From contig NZ_LR593886.1 in NCBI RefSeq assembly GCF_901538265.1, positions 310,001 to 374,000 on the forward strand: a stretch of 64,000 nt of DNA, written 5' to 3'. Positions 8,310 through 18,576 of the stretch are shown one piece after another. Under the pieces are notes generated by a model, which worked only from the letters and a program-made list of their open reading frames with translations, was not told where the DNA came from and did no database searches. Positions within the stretch are counted from its first letter, which is position 1; every line of letters starts with the position of its first letter. Source of the DNA: Gemmata massiliana. GTDB lineage: Bacteria > Planctomycetota > Planctomycetia > Gemmatales > Gemmataceae. The translations under genes and the position numbers were made by a program.

Positions 8310-10961
8310 ATGGCCGTTTCCCCCCGCGCGCTGATCGAGAAACTGGACCCGACGTGCCGCACCACGCTCGTGGACGAGGCCATTCGCCTGTGCATGACGC
8401 GCACGCACTTCTACGTCGAACTGGAGCACTGGCTCGCCGCGCTCCTGGCGAACCCGAACAACGACGTGGGGTTCCTGCTCCGCCAGTACGCGATCGACGC
8501 GAACAAGGTGAAGCGCGATCTCGACGCGGCTCTCAACCGGCTCAAAACGGGTAACACCAGCGCGCCGGGGCTGTCCACCAACATCCTCAACGCCGTCCGC
8601 GAATCCTGGGTGTTCGGCTCGCTCGAACTCGGCGCGCCGCTGGTCCGCTCGGCCCACCTGCTGTACGCGATGCTCGCCGACGACAACATGGGCGAGCAAT
8701 TGAAACGCGCGTCGGCGGAATTCGGCCGCATCTCGAAGGAGAAGCTCGCTTCCGACATTCGCGACCTGTTGCCCAGCATGCAGAGCGAAGAAGCCGCTCA
8801 GGAAGCCAGCGCGACGGCAGTCGCCGCGGCTGCCGGGGGCGGTATTAGCAGCAGTGGGGCGCCGCGCGCTGGTGGGAAAACACCCGCGCTCGATCAGTTC
8901 ACCGTGAATCTCACTGCGAAGGCCAAGGCCGGTATGGACCCGGTGATCGGGCGCGACGCCGAGATCCGGCAAGTGATCGACATTCTCACGCGGCGCCGGC
9001 AGAACAACCCGATCCTTACGGGTGAAGCCGGCGTCGGCAAAACGGCCGTCGTTGAAGGGTTGGCCCAGCGGATCGCGGCGGACGACGTGCCCGAGCCGCT
9101 CCGCAACGTGCAACTCCATACGCTTGATCTCGGTCTGCTTCAAGCCGGTGCGGGAGTCAAAGGCGAATTCGAGAACCGGCTAAAGTCGGTCATCGACGAG
9201 GTGAAGCGCTCGCCAATGCCGATCATCCTGTTCATTGACGAAGCCCACACGCTCATCGGTGCCGGTGGACAGGCCGGGCAAAACGACGCGGCCAACCTGC
9301 TCAAGCCGGCCCTCGCACGCGGCGAGCTGCGCACCATCGCGGCCACCACGTTCGCCGAGTACAAGAAGTATTTCGAGACGGACGCCGCGCTCAAGCGCCG
9401 GTTCCAGCAAGTGAAGGTGGACGAACCCGACGAGCAGAAGGCAATCCGGATGCTCCGCGGGCTGGTACCGATGCTCGAAAAGCACCACAAGGTCCGCATT
9501 CTCGACGAAGCTATTGTTGACGCCGTGCGGCTCTCGACGCGGTACATGCCAGACCGCCAGCTTCCCGATAAGGCGGTGAGCCTCATCGACACCGTGTGCG
9601 CCCGCGTCGCGCTGAGCCAGTCGGCGACTCCGCCCGCGCTCGATGACACCAACCGCGAACTGCAGCACCTCAAAACGGAAATCGACTTCCTCGAACGCGA
9701 GGGCCGCGTATCGACCGGGAACCCGGAGCGCGTCGCGGACCTCACGAGCCGCAAGGAAGTAGCCGAGAGCCGGAAGGCCGCGCTCGAAGAACAACTGAAG
9801 AAAGAGAAAGAACTCGTTACGCAGATCCGCGACAAACGCGCTGCCATTGAGAAAACGGGGGGCGATGCGCCCGAAGCGGAGAAGCTCGCCCTCGCGGAAC
9901 TGAATTCAACTCTTACGAAGGTGCAGGGCGAAAACCCGCTCGTGTATCCCGTGGTTCACGGCGGCGCGGTGGCTCAAGTCGTGTCCGGGCTGACCGGCAT
10001 CCCGATGGGCAAAATGGTCCTCGACGCGGTACAGACCGTTCTCAAACTAGCGGACAAGCTCGAAGAGCGCGTCGTCGGTCAGAAGCACGCGCTCGAAGCG
10101 ATCGCCCAGCGGATTCGCACCGCCCGTGCGGACCTCGCGGACCCGCGGCGCCCGCAGGGGGTGTTCCTGCTCGCCGGGCCGAGCGGTGTGGGTAAAACCG
10201 AAACGGCGATGGCACTCGCAGACCTGCTCTACGGCGGCGACCGGAACATGGTCATCGTGAACATGAGCGAGTACAAGGAGTCGCACAAGGTCTCGCGCCT
10301 AGTCGGTACGTCCAAGGGCTACGTCGGTTACGGCGAGGGCGGCGTTCTCACGAACGCGGTCAAGAACCGGCCGTACAGCGTGGTGCTGCTCGACGAAGTG
10401 GAGAAGGCCCACGAGAGCGTGCAGGAAATCTTCTATCAGGTATTCGACAAGGGCGTGTTGCAGAACGACGACGGCGAGGACGTGAACTTCAAGAACACCA
10501 TCATCTTGCTCACGTCCAACGCCGGCACCGACACGATTATGAAGGCGTGTGCCGACCCCGACACCGCGCCTTCGCCCGAAGGTCTCGCCGAGATGCTGAA
10601 GCCCGATCTTCTAAAGGCGTTCAAACCGGCGCTGCTCGGCCGCATGACGGTGGTGCCGTACTACCCGCTCGGCGACTCGGTGCTGAAGAAGATCATCGAA
10701 CTGAAGCTGAAGCAGATCGGGGACCGTCTCAAAACGAACTACAAGGCCGCGTTCAACTGCACGCCCGCGGTGGTGGACACGATCGCGGCACGGTGCAAGG
10801 ACGTGGACAGCGGTGCCCGCAACGCGGACCACATCATCACCGGCACCGTGCTCACGATGATCTCGGCGGAAGTGCTTACCCGCGTCGCCGAGGGCAAGCC
10901 GGTGACGAAGGTGACCGTAGACGTGGACGTCAAGTCGCAGTTCGTGGTCACCGTGGAGTGA
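8310..10961 (+). CDS. clpV: type VI secretion AAA+ ATPase ClpV (TssH)
   Basis: An 883-residue double-AAA+ ATPase of the Hsp100/Clp family. The N-terminal domain ([13 protein letters not shown], then LRQYAID and [12 protein letters not shown]) matches the ClpV sheath-binding domain rather than ClpB. Walker A motifs are GEAGVGKT (238-245) and GPSGVGKT (623-630); Walker B motifs are [14 protein letters not shown] and [11 protein letters not shown]. The middle coiled coil (about 445-520) is short, as in ClpV. The phrase [15 protein letters not shown] followed by a PYYPL segment is characteristic of TssH. Its role would be to disassemble contracted TssB/TssC sheaths for recycling. No sheath, baseplate or membrane-complex genes are in the window, although a PAAR spike gene lies 1.3 kb downstream. 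ClpB is the alternative, less likely because of the N-domain. Confidence 0.88.
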   Translation: MAVSPRALIEKLDPTCRTTLVDEAIRLCMTRTHFYVELEHWLAALLANPNNDVGFLLRQYAIDANKVKRDLDAALNRLKTGNTSAPGLSTNILNAVRESWVFGSLELGAPLVRSAHLLYAMLADDNMGEQLKRASAEFGRISKEKLASDIRDLLPSMQSEEAAQEASATAVAAAAGGGISSSGAPRAGGKTPALDQFTVNLTAKAKAGMDPVIGRDAEIRQVIDILTRRRQNNPILTGEAGVGKTAVVEGLAQRIAADDVPEPLRNVQLHTLDLGLLQAGAGVKGEFENRLKSVIDEVKRSPMPIILFIDEAHTLIGAGGQAGQNDAANLLKPALARGELRTIAATTFAEYKKYFETDAALKRRFQQVKVDEPDEQKAIRMLRGLVPMLEKHHKVRILDEAIVDAVRLSTRYMPDRQLPDKAVSLIDTVCARVALSQSATPPALDDTNRELQHLKTEIDFLEREGRVSTGNPERVADLTSRKEVAESRKAALEEQLKKEKELVTQIRDKRAAIEKTGGDAPEAEKLALAELNSTLTKVQGENPLVYPVVHGGAVAQVVSGLTGIPMGKMVLDAVQTVLKLADKLEERVVGQKHALEAIAQRIRTARADLADPRRPQGVFLLAGPSGVGKTETAMALADLLYGGDRNMVIVNMSEYKESHKVSRLVGTSKGYVGYGEGGVLTNAVKNRPYSVVLLDEVEKAHESVQEIFYQVFDKGVLQNDDGEDVNFKNTIILLTSNAGTDTIMKACADPDTAPSPEGLAEMLKPDLLKAFKPALLGRMTVVPYYPLGDSVLKKIIELKLKQIGDRLKTNYKAAFNCTPAVVDTIAARCKDVDSGARNADHIITGTVLTMISAEVLTRVAEGKPVTKVTVDVDVKSQFVVTVE

Positions 10962-11025
10962 CCCCGGCGAACGGCCGGCGTGAGCCGGCTGGTGCGGTGA
11001 TTGCCCCACCCACTCGCTAACATTT

Positions 11026-11054
11026 GCGGTTCGCCAAGCGTCTTGGCGAACCGC
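11026..11054. terminator. bidirectional hairpin between clpV and the CPBP gene
   Basis: A 13-bp perfect stem (11026-11038 with 11042-11054) and a 3-base loop, placed between two convergent genes. A GCTAACATTTGC sequence, the complement of a motif found near 31.09 and 53.6 kb, directly abuts its left arm. Confidence 0.75.
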
Positions 11055-11071
11055 GCGTGGGGGACATCAGG

Positions 11072-11839
11072 TCACATGCTGCTCGACCCTGATTGCGGTT
11101 CTGGTTGCTTTGCGATTTCTGCCTCGTCGCCACTTGCCGGCTCCTCGCGCAGCGCCAACCACGCGAGAATCCCGCCGTGGAGGTCTACAAGAACGTGCAG
11201 CACAATCGCCGGCCAAAGGGAGTCGAAAATCGCCACGACCAGAGTGAAGAACACGCCGAGGATTCCAACGCGCAGGACGCCGCTCCACCCCTGGTAAGCG
11301 TGCAGCACCGCGAACACCAGAACGGACACCGCAGCGGCGCCCCACCAGCCGATCCACGGCGCGAAAGCCCAGATGAAGTATCCGCGGAACAGGAACTCTT
11401 CACAGAACCCCGCGGTCAGCGCCACACCGCCGAACCAGTACAGTTCCGCCCGCGTCTGCGGCATGATGTCCGCGGTGAGTTCTCCGATCTGTTCCCGCAC
11501 GCTTGCTCTAGCCGCGGAGTTGCGCGCGACTGCCACGATCGTCTGGGCGACGTAAGCCAACAGCAGCAGGATCAGGACGACAGACGCCCACAACCGCCAG
11601 CCGTCGGGCACCGAGAACCCGAGCGATGTCCAGGCTCGGTCGTTGGACAGCCAGAGCGCGGCCCCGATCACGACCAGTGCCCAGAGCCAACCGATCGACA
11701 ACGCCCAGAAGCGAGTCTTCGCCCGAACCGGGTCGACTTGCAACTGACGGCGGTACGCGGGCCAGGAAATGACGTAGTCGTACAACGGCACGGCGCCCGC
11801 GAACAGGGCCACGTAGAGCAGGTCGAGAGGTGTGACCAT
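11072..11839 (-). CDS. CPBP-family intramembrane metalloprotease
   Basis: A 255-residue polytopic membrane protein of the CPBP (Abi/Rce1-like) family, glutamate-dependent metalloproteases embedded in the membrane. The signature motifs are all visible: CEEFLFRGYF (the EExxxR motif), then FAVLHAYQG and LHVLVDLHGG, which supply the metal-binding histidines. About seven to eight hydrophobic segments are present. I start it at ATG 11839, just before the first membrane helix; an upstream GTG at 11971 would overlap the preceding PAAR gene and add a non-hydrophobic leader. It is downstream of the PAAR gene on the same strand and convergent with clpV. The substrate is unknown. In other bacteria, family members process prenylated proteins or bacteriocin-related peptides. 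Confidence 0.85.
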   Translation of the reverse strand: MVTPLDLLYVALFAGAVPLYDYVISWPAYRRQLQVDPVRAKTRFWALSIGWLWALVVIGAALWLSNDRAWTSLGFSVPDGWRLWASVVLILLLLAYVAQTIVAVARNSAARASVREQIGELTADIMPQTRAELYWFGGVALTAGFCEEFLFRGYFIWAFAPWIGWWGAAAVSVLVFAVLHAYQGWSGVLRVGILGVFFTLVVAIFDSLWPAIVLHVLVDLHGGILAWLALREEPASGDEAEIAKQPEPQSGSSSM

Positions 11840-11943
11840 CGGTGCGCCGCGGCTGTCGGGAACCAAACATCCGACCCTATCCCACGTCTCCCGCGCTACC
11901 ACTTCCGCATTCGCTAGGGCCACGTAATCCGCCGATCGCTCGC

Positions 11944-12237
11944 CTATCCCCCGACCAACACGGTCGGACACCCCAATATCACCACGCCCCCGTGCGCGGT
12001 ACTGTCGCCGAGGCGCACGGCCGGGGTGCCGCCGATCATCACCGTGGCGGACCCTTTTACCAAACTATCCGGGGGGCCGACGCACGTTGCCATGTCACCG
12101 ACGTGTGCGGCCGGCAGCGAGGCAATGAGAACCGTGGGTGCTCCCGGTCCTGCAATCGGACCGCCGACGTGGGGAATAATGCCCGTGACCATCGGGCACG
12201 TGTGCATGTCCGTGAGGCGCGCGGCCGGCATTCCCAT
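11944..12237 (-). CDS. PAAR-domain spike-tip protein
   Basis: A 97-residue protein made almost entirely of one PAAR domain: GMPAARLTDMHTCPM near the start, a central LPAAHVGDMATC segment, VMIGGTPAVRLGD and a final GG(V)VILGCPTVLVGG. PAAR proteins form the sharp, metal-bound cone at the tip of the VgrG spike in type VI secretion and related contractile injection systems. I chose ATG 12237 because GGAG lies 7 bases upstream; longer in-frame starts lack such a site. There is no C-terminal toxin extension, so it is a plain tip or an adaptor for a separate cargo. Nearby clpV supports a type VI role. Confidence 0.9.
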   Translation of the reverse strand: MGMPAARLTDMHTCPMVTGIIPHVGGPIAGPGAPTVLIASLPAAHVGDMATCVGPPDSLVKGSATVMIGGTPAVRLGDSTAHGGVVILGCPTVLVGG

Positions 12238-12396
12238 AACGACGCTCCCATAAATGGTCCCGAGATGATACTCCAGAACCGCGCACGAAGTTGCACCGTT
12301 CCCCAAATGCCCCAGCCATGCGGCCCGCGACGCTCGCGCGGGGCGGTGCTACACTGAGGACATCCCACCCTCAGAGCATTCGCCGGAGCACCTCCG

Positions 12397-13581
12397 ATGT
12401 ACGATCCCGCTGAACCGCAGGCGCCCGCGATCAGCGGCGCCGCGTTCGATCGATTGAAGGGCGCGCTCGCGGAGCGCGGGCCGGCCGCCGCGGTGGACGA
12501 GCTTATTGCCGAACTGCGCCGGGCCGAAGACTTTCAGGGCCTGTTCTACGCGCTCCTCATGAAGAAGCGGATCGAACTCGGCGTCTCGCCCTTTCCCACG
12601 GGGCCGGCGAACGAACTACCGGTTCACACGCACGAGCCCTACGAAGAAGCGATCCGCGCTGCCGGGCGGCACGTCGGCGAACTGCTCCTCGCGCGCAAAG
12701 AGTATGCGAAGGCATGGGCCTTCTACCGAATGCTCGGCGAACCCGAGCCGGTTCGCGCCGCGCTCGAAGCATACACACCCGGTCCCGATGACGACGTGTA
12801 CCCGGTCATCGAGATCGCGTGGCAGAACGGCGTACTGCCTCAAAAGGGCTTCGACCTCGTGCTCGACCGGCACGGCATCTGTTCGGCCATCACGATGGTC
12901 GGCGGTTCGGACCTCGCGTCGAACTCGGAGCTGCGCGAATACTGTGTCGGCCGGCTCGCGACCGCGCTCCACGAGCAACTCACCGAACGACTGAAGGGCG
13001 ACCTCGCCGGGCGCGACACCCCCGCCGCAGACGGCGCGGGTATTACGCAACTCGTGGACGCACACCCGGAACTCTTTTCAGACGATGCGTACCACATCGA
13101 CACGTCGCACCTGTCGAGCGTCGTACAGATGAGCACATATCTTCCCGCCGGTCCCGCGCTGAATTATGCCCGCGACCTGTGCGTTTACGGGCGCAAACTC
13201 GCTCCGAACCTTCAGGGCAACAACGACGCGCCCTTTGAAGAGAACTACGACGACTACCTGGCTTACCTGAACGTACTCGCCGGTGAGAAGATCGAGGAGG
13301 GATTGGCTCGGTTCGAGGCGAAGGCCGCACGCGAGGCCGCCGAGGGCGCGACCTACGCGGCGCAGGTGTACGTGAACTTGCTCCTGCGTGCGAACCGCCC
13401 GGGCGAAGCGCTGACAGCCGCGCGGCGGTTCCTGCTTACGGAAGACGAGCGCAACTTGATCTGCCCCGGTGTGAACGAACTCGCCCGGCGCACGGGAGAC
13501 TTCACCGCGATGGCCGAGGCCGCGAAAGCTCGCAACGACGCAGTCGGGTTCCTCGCGGGCCTCATCGCGGCCAAAGGGTAG
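12397..13581 (+). CDS. conserved-looking protein of unknown function, helical repeat type
   Basis: A 394-residue soluble protein with no signal peptide or membrane segment. ATG 12397 has a GGAG eight bases upstream. The sequence is rich in Ala, Leu and Glu with amphipathic helix pairs (for example RHVGELLLARKEYAKAWAFYRMLGEPEP and a C-terminal LLLRANRPGEALTAARRFLL stretch), suggesting a TPR-like or other alpha-solenoid fold. The central part (about 130-260) has an acidic patch and a GICSAITMVGGSD segment that I do not recognise. It diverges from the PAAR gene and converges with the next minus-strand gene, 33 bases away. Codon usage resembles the neighbours. I assign no function. Confidence 0.85.
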   Translation: MYDPAEPQAPAISGAAFDRLKGALAERGPAAAVDELIAELRRAEDFQGLFYALLMKKRIELGVSPFPTGPANELPVHTHEPYEEAIRAAGRHVGELLLARKEYAKAWAFYRMLGEPEPVRAALEAYTPGPDDDVYPVIEIAWQNGVLPQKGFDLVLDRHGICSAITMVGGSDLASNSELREYCVGRLATALHEQLTERLKGDLAGRDTPAADGAGITQLVDAHPELFSDDAYHIDTSHLSSVVQMSTYLPAGPALNYARDLCVYGRKLAPNLQGNNDAPFEENYDDYLAYLNVLAGEKIEEGLARFEAKAAREAAEGATYAAQVYVNLLLRANRPGEALTAARRFLLTEDERNLICPGVNELARRTGDFTAMAEAAKARNDAVGFLAGLIAAKG

Positions 13582-13614
13582 TTGTTTCAGGGACCGCAGA
13601 GCGGTCCCAATCCG

Positions 13615-16600
13615 TCACTCGTCGATCGGTGGCGCTTGGGCTTTCCGCTCGTGCGGCGGCGGGGCCACCGGAAGACGCAGGCCCGGTTTCGGGAGCGGCG
13701 GGCGCCCGTCGTCGATCCGGAGCACGGCGCCCGAGCGGAACACGATGAACCGCCCGTCCGGGCTGGGCCAGCACGGGCCACCGATCCGCAAGTCTGGCGT
13801 TTCTTCAAGGGCCGCGAGTTCCCCCAACTGAACCGGCTCGCGCGCCGCGTCGAGGATTACGATGCGGTTTTTGGTTTGGTCGGCATTAAGACCGAACACT
13901 GCCGCCGGCGCCTCGGAATCGGACGCCACGAGGTAGCGCCCGTCGGCCGAAACGCACACATACGACGCGGTGCCGACCGGCACTGCCCGGTACCGTTTTG
14001 TGCCCGCGGCGAAATTGAATTCCCAGATGCCCCGCGGCCCGTCGGACACGAACAGGCGGCCGTCCGGGTGCCACGCGGCCGATTGCGGCGCGGACGAGTG
14101 CCCGCCCGGGAGCGGGAGCACCTTGGATTGCCAAGTCGCTACGTCTACTTCCAGTACCCCGGCCTCTCGGAAGGGGCCGCCGGCTTCGGAAATCATTGCT
14201 CGGAATTTCTTACCGTCGGGCGATACCCAGAGTGGTCCCTTCCGCAAGGCGTTTCTGGGGACAAGGGCGATCCGCGACTGCCCCTTCAAATCGGCCGCGA
14301 ACTCGTGCGCGCGCACGTCGCGCCACTCGTAACCGGGTGGCAGTTTCGTTGCATCCCCGGGTTGCGGGGCGTTCATGTCGAGGCGGTACACGCGCGCCCC
14401 GTTGGGCGAGAGCACCAAGTCGAGCACCTCGCCCGCGGGAGCCGTGCCGGTCGCGGTGCGCTCGGGGCGGAGGGGCTGACCCTCTTTATCGTCCGATAAG
14501 GCGCCCAGATCGAACGCCTGAACCGGGCCGTCCGCTTCGGCCCGGCGCTGGAGGTTGGTCCCCTCGCGCAACTTGGACCCGATCGGCAGGTACAAACGGT
14601 TACTCTTCGGGTCCAGAACCGGCGCCCCGCCCAACCCGTGCTGGTCGCGGTACTCCGGCAACAGGTAGCGCGGACCGGGTTTGAAATCCGGGTACGAGTG
14701 CGCCCGGAGATACGACTGCTTCTCGGCGCCGTTCTTTGGCCTCGTGCCGGCGCGCCAATATCCGTCGACCGCGGTCACGGCCCACACCGTCTCGCGGGTC
14801 GGGTCGAACGCCACGCCGTTGTTCGCATCGATAGTGGCTTCCGGGACGAGCCGAACGGGTTTGGTCCCCGCGGGCGGGCGCGGACCGGTGCCCGCGAGGT
14901 ACCGGATCTCCGGCTCCGTCAGCGCGCGGGTGAACGCGCACACATCGTCAATGGCCGACACGGGCAGGTCGGGATCGGGCACGTCGTATGCGGCGCCCTT
15001 TAACTGCTCCGGGAGGTGCAGATCGGACCGCCCGGTAAGTGCTCGGAGGGGGACCGACTGACCGAAGGTCAGCACCAACTGGTCCTCCCGTTCACCTCGC
15101 GCGGTCCCGAACGGGTATGCCGCGACCGGAGCACCATCCAAGTACAGCGTGATAATCACCCGCGAGCCGGCGGCCCGGCGCGTCACGGCGAGGTGGTGCC
15201 ATTTTTCGTCCGGCGCCCACCCCGCACTCAACGGCGCCTCCTGCTGAGGGGCCACGAGCTCGGTCCGGTGGATGTCGGCCAAGGCGCGGTCGAACGCGCG
15301 AACCCGCCGGTCCGTCACCCCCGCGCCGAATTGCGGTGCCCGGGGATCGCGCTGGGGCGTCGCGTGAACGGTGACGAGGTCGCACGCCGCGTTTCGCACC
15401 TTGATCCATCCGGCGACGGTGACCGTTTTGTCGCTCGCGAGTAACTCGGGCGGGACGATTTCGCGGGCGGGTGAAACACCGTCCGGGCGCGCGGGCAGGT
15501 ACACGGCGTTTCCGCGGACCCCAGGGCCGAGTACGGTCCCGACCGGCACAGTCGCAGCGCCATTCGGGAACACCGGTGTGGCCTTGTCTTCGAGCGCCTC
15601 GCACGGGAGATGAAGTACCAATCCGGGCAAATCGTTAGGGTCGGGCGGCGCCTGACCGGGGCGAGCGGTCTGGAATCGTGCCGCGCTCGCTTCTGCGGCG
15701 CGCCGGCGGACCTCTTCAGCCGTGCGCTTTTCCGTGGCCAAGCGCTCTTCTTCTTTCTGCCGTTCGGCCCGCTCGCGCTCGGCCCGTTCCTTCTGGAGCC
15801 GGGTCTCCTCGTCCGCGCGTTTCGCGTCTTCCGCGCGCTTTTGCCCGGCGGCCTTCAGGCGCGGGTCGGTGATCTCGAACGAGTCGAGGAACCGCCGCGC
15901 GTTCTCGTTGCCGGGCCGGGCGAACCGGCCGCCCGCGATGACCACGTACACGCGCCCGTCGGCGACGACGATTCGGGACACGTACCACCCGCCGCTCTTG
16001 GCGCTGAACTCGACCTCGCGGGCCGGGAACCCGCCCACGGTGATGTTCTTCTGGCTGAGCACCGCGCGCACGTCGCCGGTGGACTGCATTCCCTTCACGG
16101 CTTCGTCGATCTGTTGCTGGTCGGTGCCGAACTGCTGCCCGGCGGGCAGGGTATCACCATAAACGACCGCGAACTCTTCGGCCCGGCCGATCAGGATCGT
16201 GCCCTCCATTTGCACACCCGGGGTGCGCTCCTTCCCCGCGAGCTTCGGCAGATCGTCGCGCGGGGCGGCCGGCAGGTCGACTTTGAAGCCCCCCTTCACG
16301 GACTCGTGTTTTTGCCACTTCGCACCGGGGAGCAACAGGTACAACCCGCCGCAACACCCGAACGTGAAGAGCACCAACAGCCCGCCGCACACCACCAGCC
16401 AAAAGAACACTCCGCGGCCCGGTGGGGCCGAAGGTCGGCGCCGGTGCCGCGGGCGCTCGTCATCACGATCACGGTCGCGCGGGCGGGCGTAAGAATCATC
16501 TCGGTCGCGGTTTCGGCGCCGAGAGCTGAGTTCAAAGTCCGGGTGCCGGTCCGGGGCGTGATATGGGTCGGCGTCGCGGAACAGGGATTGGTTCGGGTCG

Positions 16601-16803
16601 GTTGTGTTCTCGCTCACGCGTGGCGCTGGTACGCCGGGTGGTGCGACCGGAACAACCGATTGAGTGAGGGAATCGGGTGCGTTCGGCTCGTTCGGCACCC
16701 GCAACATGGTCTGGCACGACCCGCACCGGATCACGCGGCCCGCGAAATCGTCCTCCACGCGGAGCGTGCCGTTACACGTGGGGCAAACGAATTCGATGGG
16801 CAT
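13615..16803 (-). CDS. large zinc-ribbon, single-pass membrane protein with LamG and beta-propeller regions
   Basis: A 1062-residue protein. Residues 1-35 form a zinc ribbon with Cys7-x2-Cys10 and Cys27-x2-Cys30. A basic, disordered stretch follows, then one transmembrane helix at about 131-152 containing CCGG. Residues 160-310 are an extracytoplasmic domain (with VKGGFKVDLPAAP), and 315-370 is a Glu/Arg-rich coiled coil. About 400-640 reads as a LamG/concanavalin-like lectin domain (GNAVYLPARPDG, VTVAGWIKV, WHHLAVTR..., LYLDGAPVAAY), and the C-terminal 400 residues are propeller-like repeats (SPNGARVYRLD, SPDGKKFRAM, SADGRYLVASD, SPDGRFIVFRSG). A GAGGA site precedes the start. It is probably a membrane-anchored surface or sensing protein. 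Such composites are typical of planctomycetes; the function is unknown. Confidence 0.88.
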   Translation of the reverse strand: MPIEFVCPTCNGTLRVEDDFAGRVIRCGSCQTMLRVPNEPNAPDSLTQSVVPVAPPGVPAPRVSENTTDPNQSLFRDADPYHAPDRHPDFELSSRRRNRDRDDSYARPRDRDRDDERPRHRRRPSAPPGRGVFFWLVVCGGLLVLFTFGCCGGLYLLLPGAKWQKHESVKGGFKVDLPAAPRDDLPKLAGKERTPGVQMEGTILIGRAEEFAVVYGDTLPAGQQFGTDQQQIDEAVKGMQSTGDVRAVLSQKNITVGGFPAREVEFSAKSGGWYVSRIVVADGRVYVVIAGGRFARPGNENARRFLDSFEITDPRLKAAGQKRAEDAKRADEETRLQKERAERERAERQKEEERLATEKRTAEEVRRRAAEASAARFQTARPGQAPPDPNDLPGLVLHLPCEALEDKATPVFPNGAATVPVGTVLGPGVRGNAVYLPARPDGVSPAREIVPPELLASDKTVTVAGWIKVRNAACDLVTVHATPQRDPRAPQFGAGVTDRRVRAFDRALADIHRTELVAPQQEAPLSAGWAPDEKWHHLAVTRRAAGSRVIITLYLDGAPVAAYPFGTARGEREDQLVLTFGQSVPLRALTGRSDLHLPEQLKGAAYDVPDPDLPVSAIDDVCAFTRALTEPEIRYLAGTGPRPPAGTKPVRLVPEATIDANNGVAFDPTRETVWAVTAVDGYWRAGTRPKNGAEKQSYLRAHSYPDFKPGPRYLLPEYRDQHGLGGAPVLDPKSNRLYLPIGSKLREGTNLQRRAEADGPVQAFDLGALSDDKEGQPLRPERTATGTAPAGEVLDLVLSPNGARVYRLDMNAPQPGDATKLPPGYEWRDVRAHEFAADLKGQSRIALVPRNALRKGPLWVSPDGKKFRAMISEAGGPFREAGVLEVDVATWQSKVLPLPGGHSSAPQSAAWHPDGRLFVSDGPRGIWEFNFAAGTKRYRAVPVGTASYVCVSADGRYLVASDSEAPAAVFGLNADQTKNRIVILDAAREPVQLGELAALEETPDLRIGGPCWPSPDGRFIVFRSGAVLRIDDGRPPLPKPGLRLPVAPPPHERKAQAPPIDE

Positions 16804-16960
16804 TTCCGGTCCTCGGGGCGCGCGATTGGTTGATATGTTAGCGGACCGTCCGCGCCCCGGGCCACCGAAATGGGCCGTTCACATGACGTTGCCGCGGCGC
16901 CAACGCAGCGGGTATGCTTAACGTTAGCCTGTATCGGGGAAGAGTCACCGAGGTATCGAT

Positions 16961-18388
16961 ATGCAACCCGCCTCGCCGTCCGTTACCCCTCCCGGTCGTG
17001 GGGCCGGGGCCGCCGCGCTCCGCGGTACCTTCGCACTTCTGCTCGCGTTGTTCGTCGCGGCCCTCGTGAGCGCGCAACCGCCCGCTCCGGGCGCTGCCCA
17101 GCCAAAAAAGGAACCGGACCAAAAGGAGCCGGAGAAAAAGGAACCGGCCAAACTGGAAACGCGGTGGCCCACCGACATCAACGGTAAGGATCTCAAGACC
17201 GTGATGAAGGACATGGAGGATCCGGACCCGGCCACCCGCGAGTTCGCGGCCCGCACGCTGTCGAGTTTCGGCCCGCCCGCTCAGAAGGGCGATGTGAGCA
17301 AGCTCCTGCTGCGGCGCATGACCGCCGAGCGCGACCCCAGTGTGCGGTTCGCCGTGTACGGTGCTGTTGGGGCGATCGCGTTCGACGCGGAAGCCGACAA
17401 CAAAGAGGCCCTCCGCATCCTGGCGGACGTCGTGGACACGGGGGTGACCGGTGGCGCCTCGCGCTACCAAGCGGTGCAAACGATCACCATGTTCGGGCCG
17501 CGGGCTTACGAAACCATCGTGAAACTCACCGGGGTCGCGATGACGGACGCCTCTTACGAGACGCGCCGGGCCATCGCGGGCGCGCTCGGCCGGGTCGCGT
17601 TCAGCGAAACGACCGGCCCGAACATGAAGGCCCTCACCGCCCTGGCCGACGTGCTCGCGAAAGACGCGAGTGCCCCCGTGCGCATGGAAGCACTTCAGTC
17701 GCTCATGCTCCTCGGCCCGCCGTGGGACGGGGTGAAGAAAGCGGACTCGAAAGTGGACCCGCCCATCAACGCGAAATCGGCCGCGGTCATCATCTCGTAC
17801 ATGAAGCACCGGGTCGGCGACCCCAAGACGAAGACCCCGGGGCTGGAAAAGGACCGGCAGGTCGAGATCTGGGCGCGCCTCGTCCTGATGCGGTTCGATC
17901 CCCGGGAAATCAACGACGACAACATGGAGGCCTTCGCCCGCCACCTGAGCGGGGCCGAAGTGGGCGTCAAAGCTCAGGCGCTCCAGGCGCTCAGTTTCAT
18001 GGGCGAATCGGGCGCGAAGAAGCTGAACGCGGTGGTGCGGTTACTCGGTGACAAGGAGCAGCCGATCCAGCTCACTATTACGGCGATTAACACGATTGCC
18101 GCGATGGGCGCCGGGGCGAAGCCCGCGATCCCGGACCTGAAGAAGCTCGTGACCGATACGGAAAAGATCGTCAGCGGGCTGAAGGACCAGGAGCGGAAAG
18201 CCGCCGAGGGGCTGCTCAAACTCAAGGACCAGGAGCGCCGGGTCGCCGAGGAGATGCTGAAGGTCAAGGAGCACGAACGGCGGACCAACGAGGAACTCGT
18301 GAAGCTGGTCGAACGAGCGATCAAGCACATTGAGGACGCGAAGCCCACCAGCCCCGCGGTCGCTCAGCCGGAACCGAAGAAGCAGTAG
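16961..18388 (+). CDS. secreted HEAT-repeat protein with C-terminal coiled coil
   Basis: A 475-residue protein. The start ATG has GAGG seven bases upstream. Residues 1-43 form a signal peptide ending near VSAQP, followed by a Lys/Glu/Pro-rich linker. From about residue 75 there are HEAT-like helical repeats (LKTVMKDMEDPDPATREFAARTL, then similar blocks around 105-385 such as ALQALSFMGESGAKKLNAV). The last 70 residues contain a heptad-rich helix with three near copies of an LKDQER-type unit, about 18 residues apart. It is probably periplasmic, acting through protein-protein contacts; no catalytic motif is visible. It diverges from the zinc-ribbon/LamG gene with a 157-base shared upstream region. 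Confidence 0.87.
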   Translation: MQPASPSVTPPGRGAGAAALRGTFALLLALFVAALVSAQPPAPGAAQPKKEPDQKEPEKKEPAKLETRWPTDINGKDLKTVMKDMEDPDPATREFAARTLSSFGPPAQKGDVSKLLLRRMTAERDPSVRFAVYGAVGAIAFDAEADNKEALRILADVVDTGVTGGASRYQAVQTITMFGPRAYETIVKLTGVAMTDASYETRRAIAGALGRVAFSETTGPNMKALTALADVLAKDASAPVRMEALQSLMLLGPPWDGVKKADSKVDPPINAKSAAVIISYMKHRVGDPKTKTPGLEKDRQVEIWARLVLMRFDPREINDDNMEAFARHLSGAEVGVKAQALQALSFMGESGAKKLNAVVRLLGDKEQPIQLTITAINTIAAMGAGAKPAIPDLKKLVTDTEKIVSGLKDQERKAAEGLLKLKDQERRVAEEMLKVKEHERRTNEELVKLVERAIKHIEDAKPTSPAVAQPEPKKQ

Positions 18389-18451
18389 CGCCGATCGTTG
18401 GCGCTTGCGTGGCGGAACTCGGGTCCGCATCAGGATCGTTGCAACGAACAA

Positions 18452-18482
18452 GCGAGCCGCGCTCCTGATGGGCGCGGCTCGC
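18452..18482 (+). terminator. 11-bp hairpin after the HEAT-repeat gene
   Basis: Arms 18452-18462 and 18472-18482 are exact reverse complements with a 9-base loop. It is not followed by a T-run. It lies 63 bases after the stop codon. Confidence 0.55.
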
Positions 18483-18576
18483 TGCGTTAGGTCTGATCCC
18501 GAGGGTAGCGCTCTTTCGCGTTACCGGTTCGTATTCCGAATCGACACCGTGGGGAGATTCAGCAGCAGCGACGCAC

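Noticed and set aside
8310-10961. ClpB disaggregase as the identity of the AAA+ protein
   Set aside because: The N-domain and the FYQVFDKG segment match ClpV rather than ClpB, and the middle coiled coil is short.
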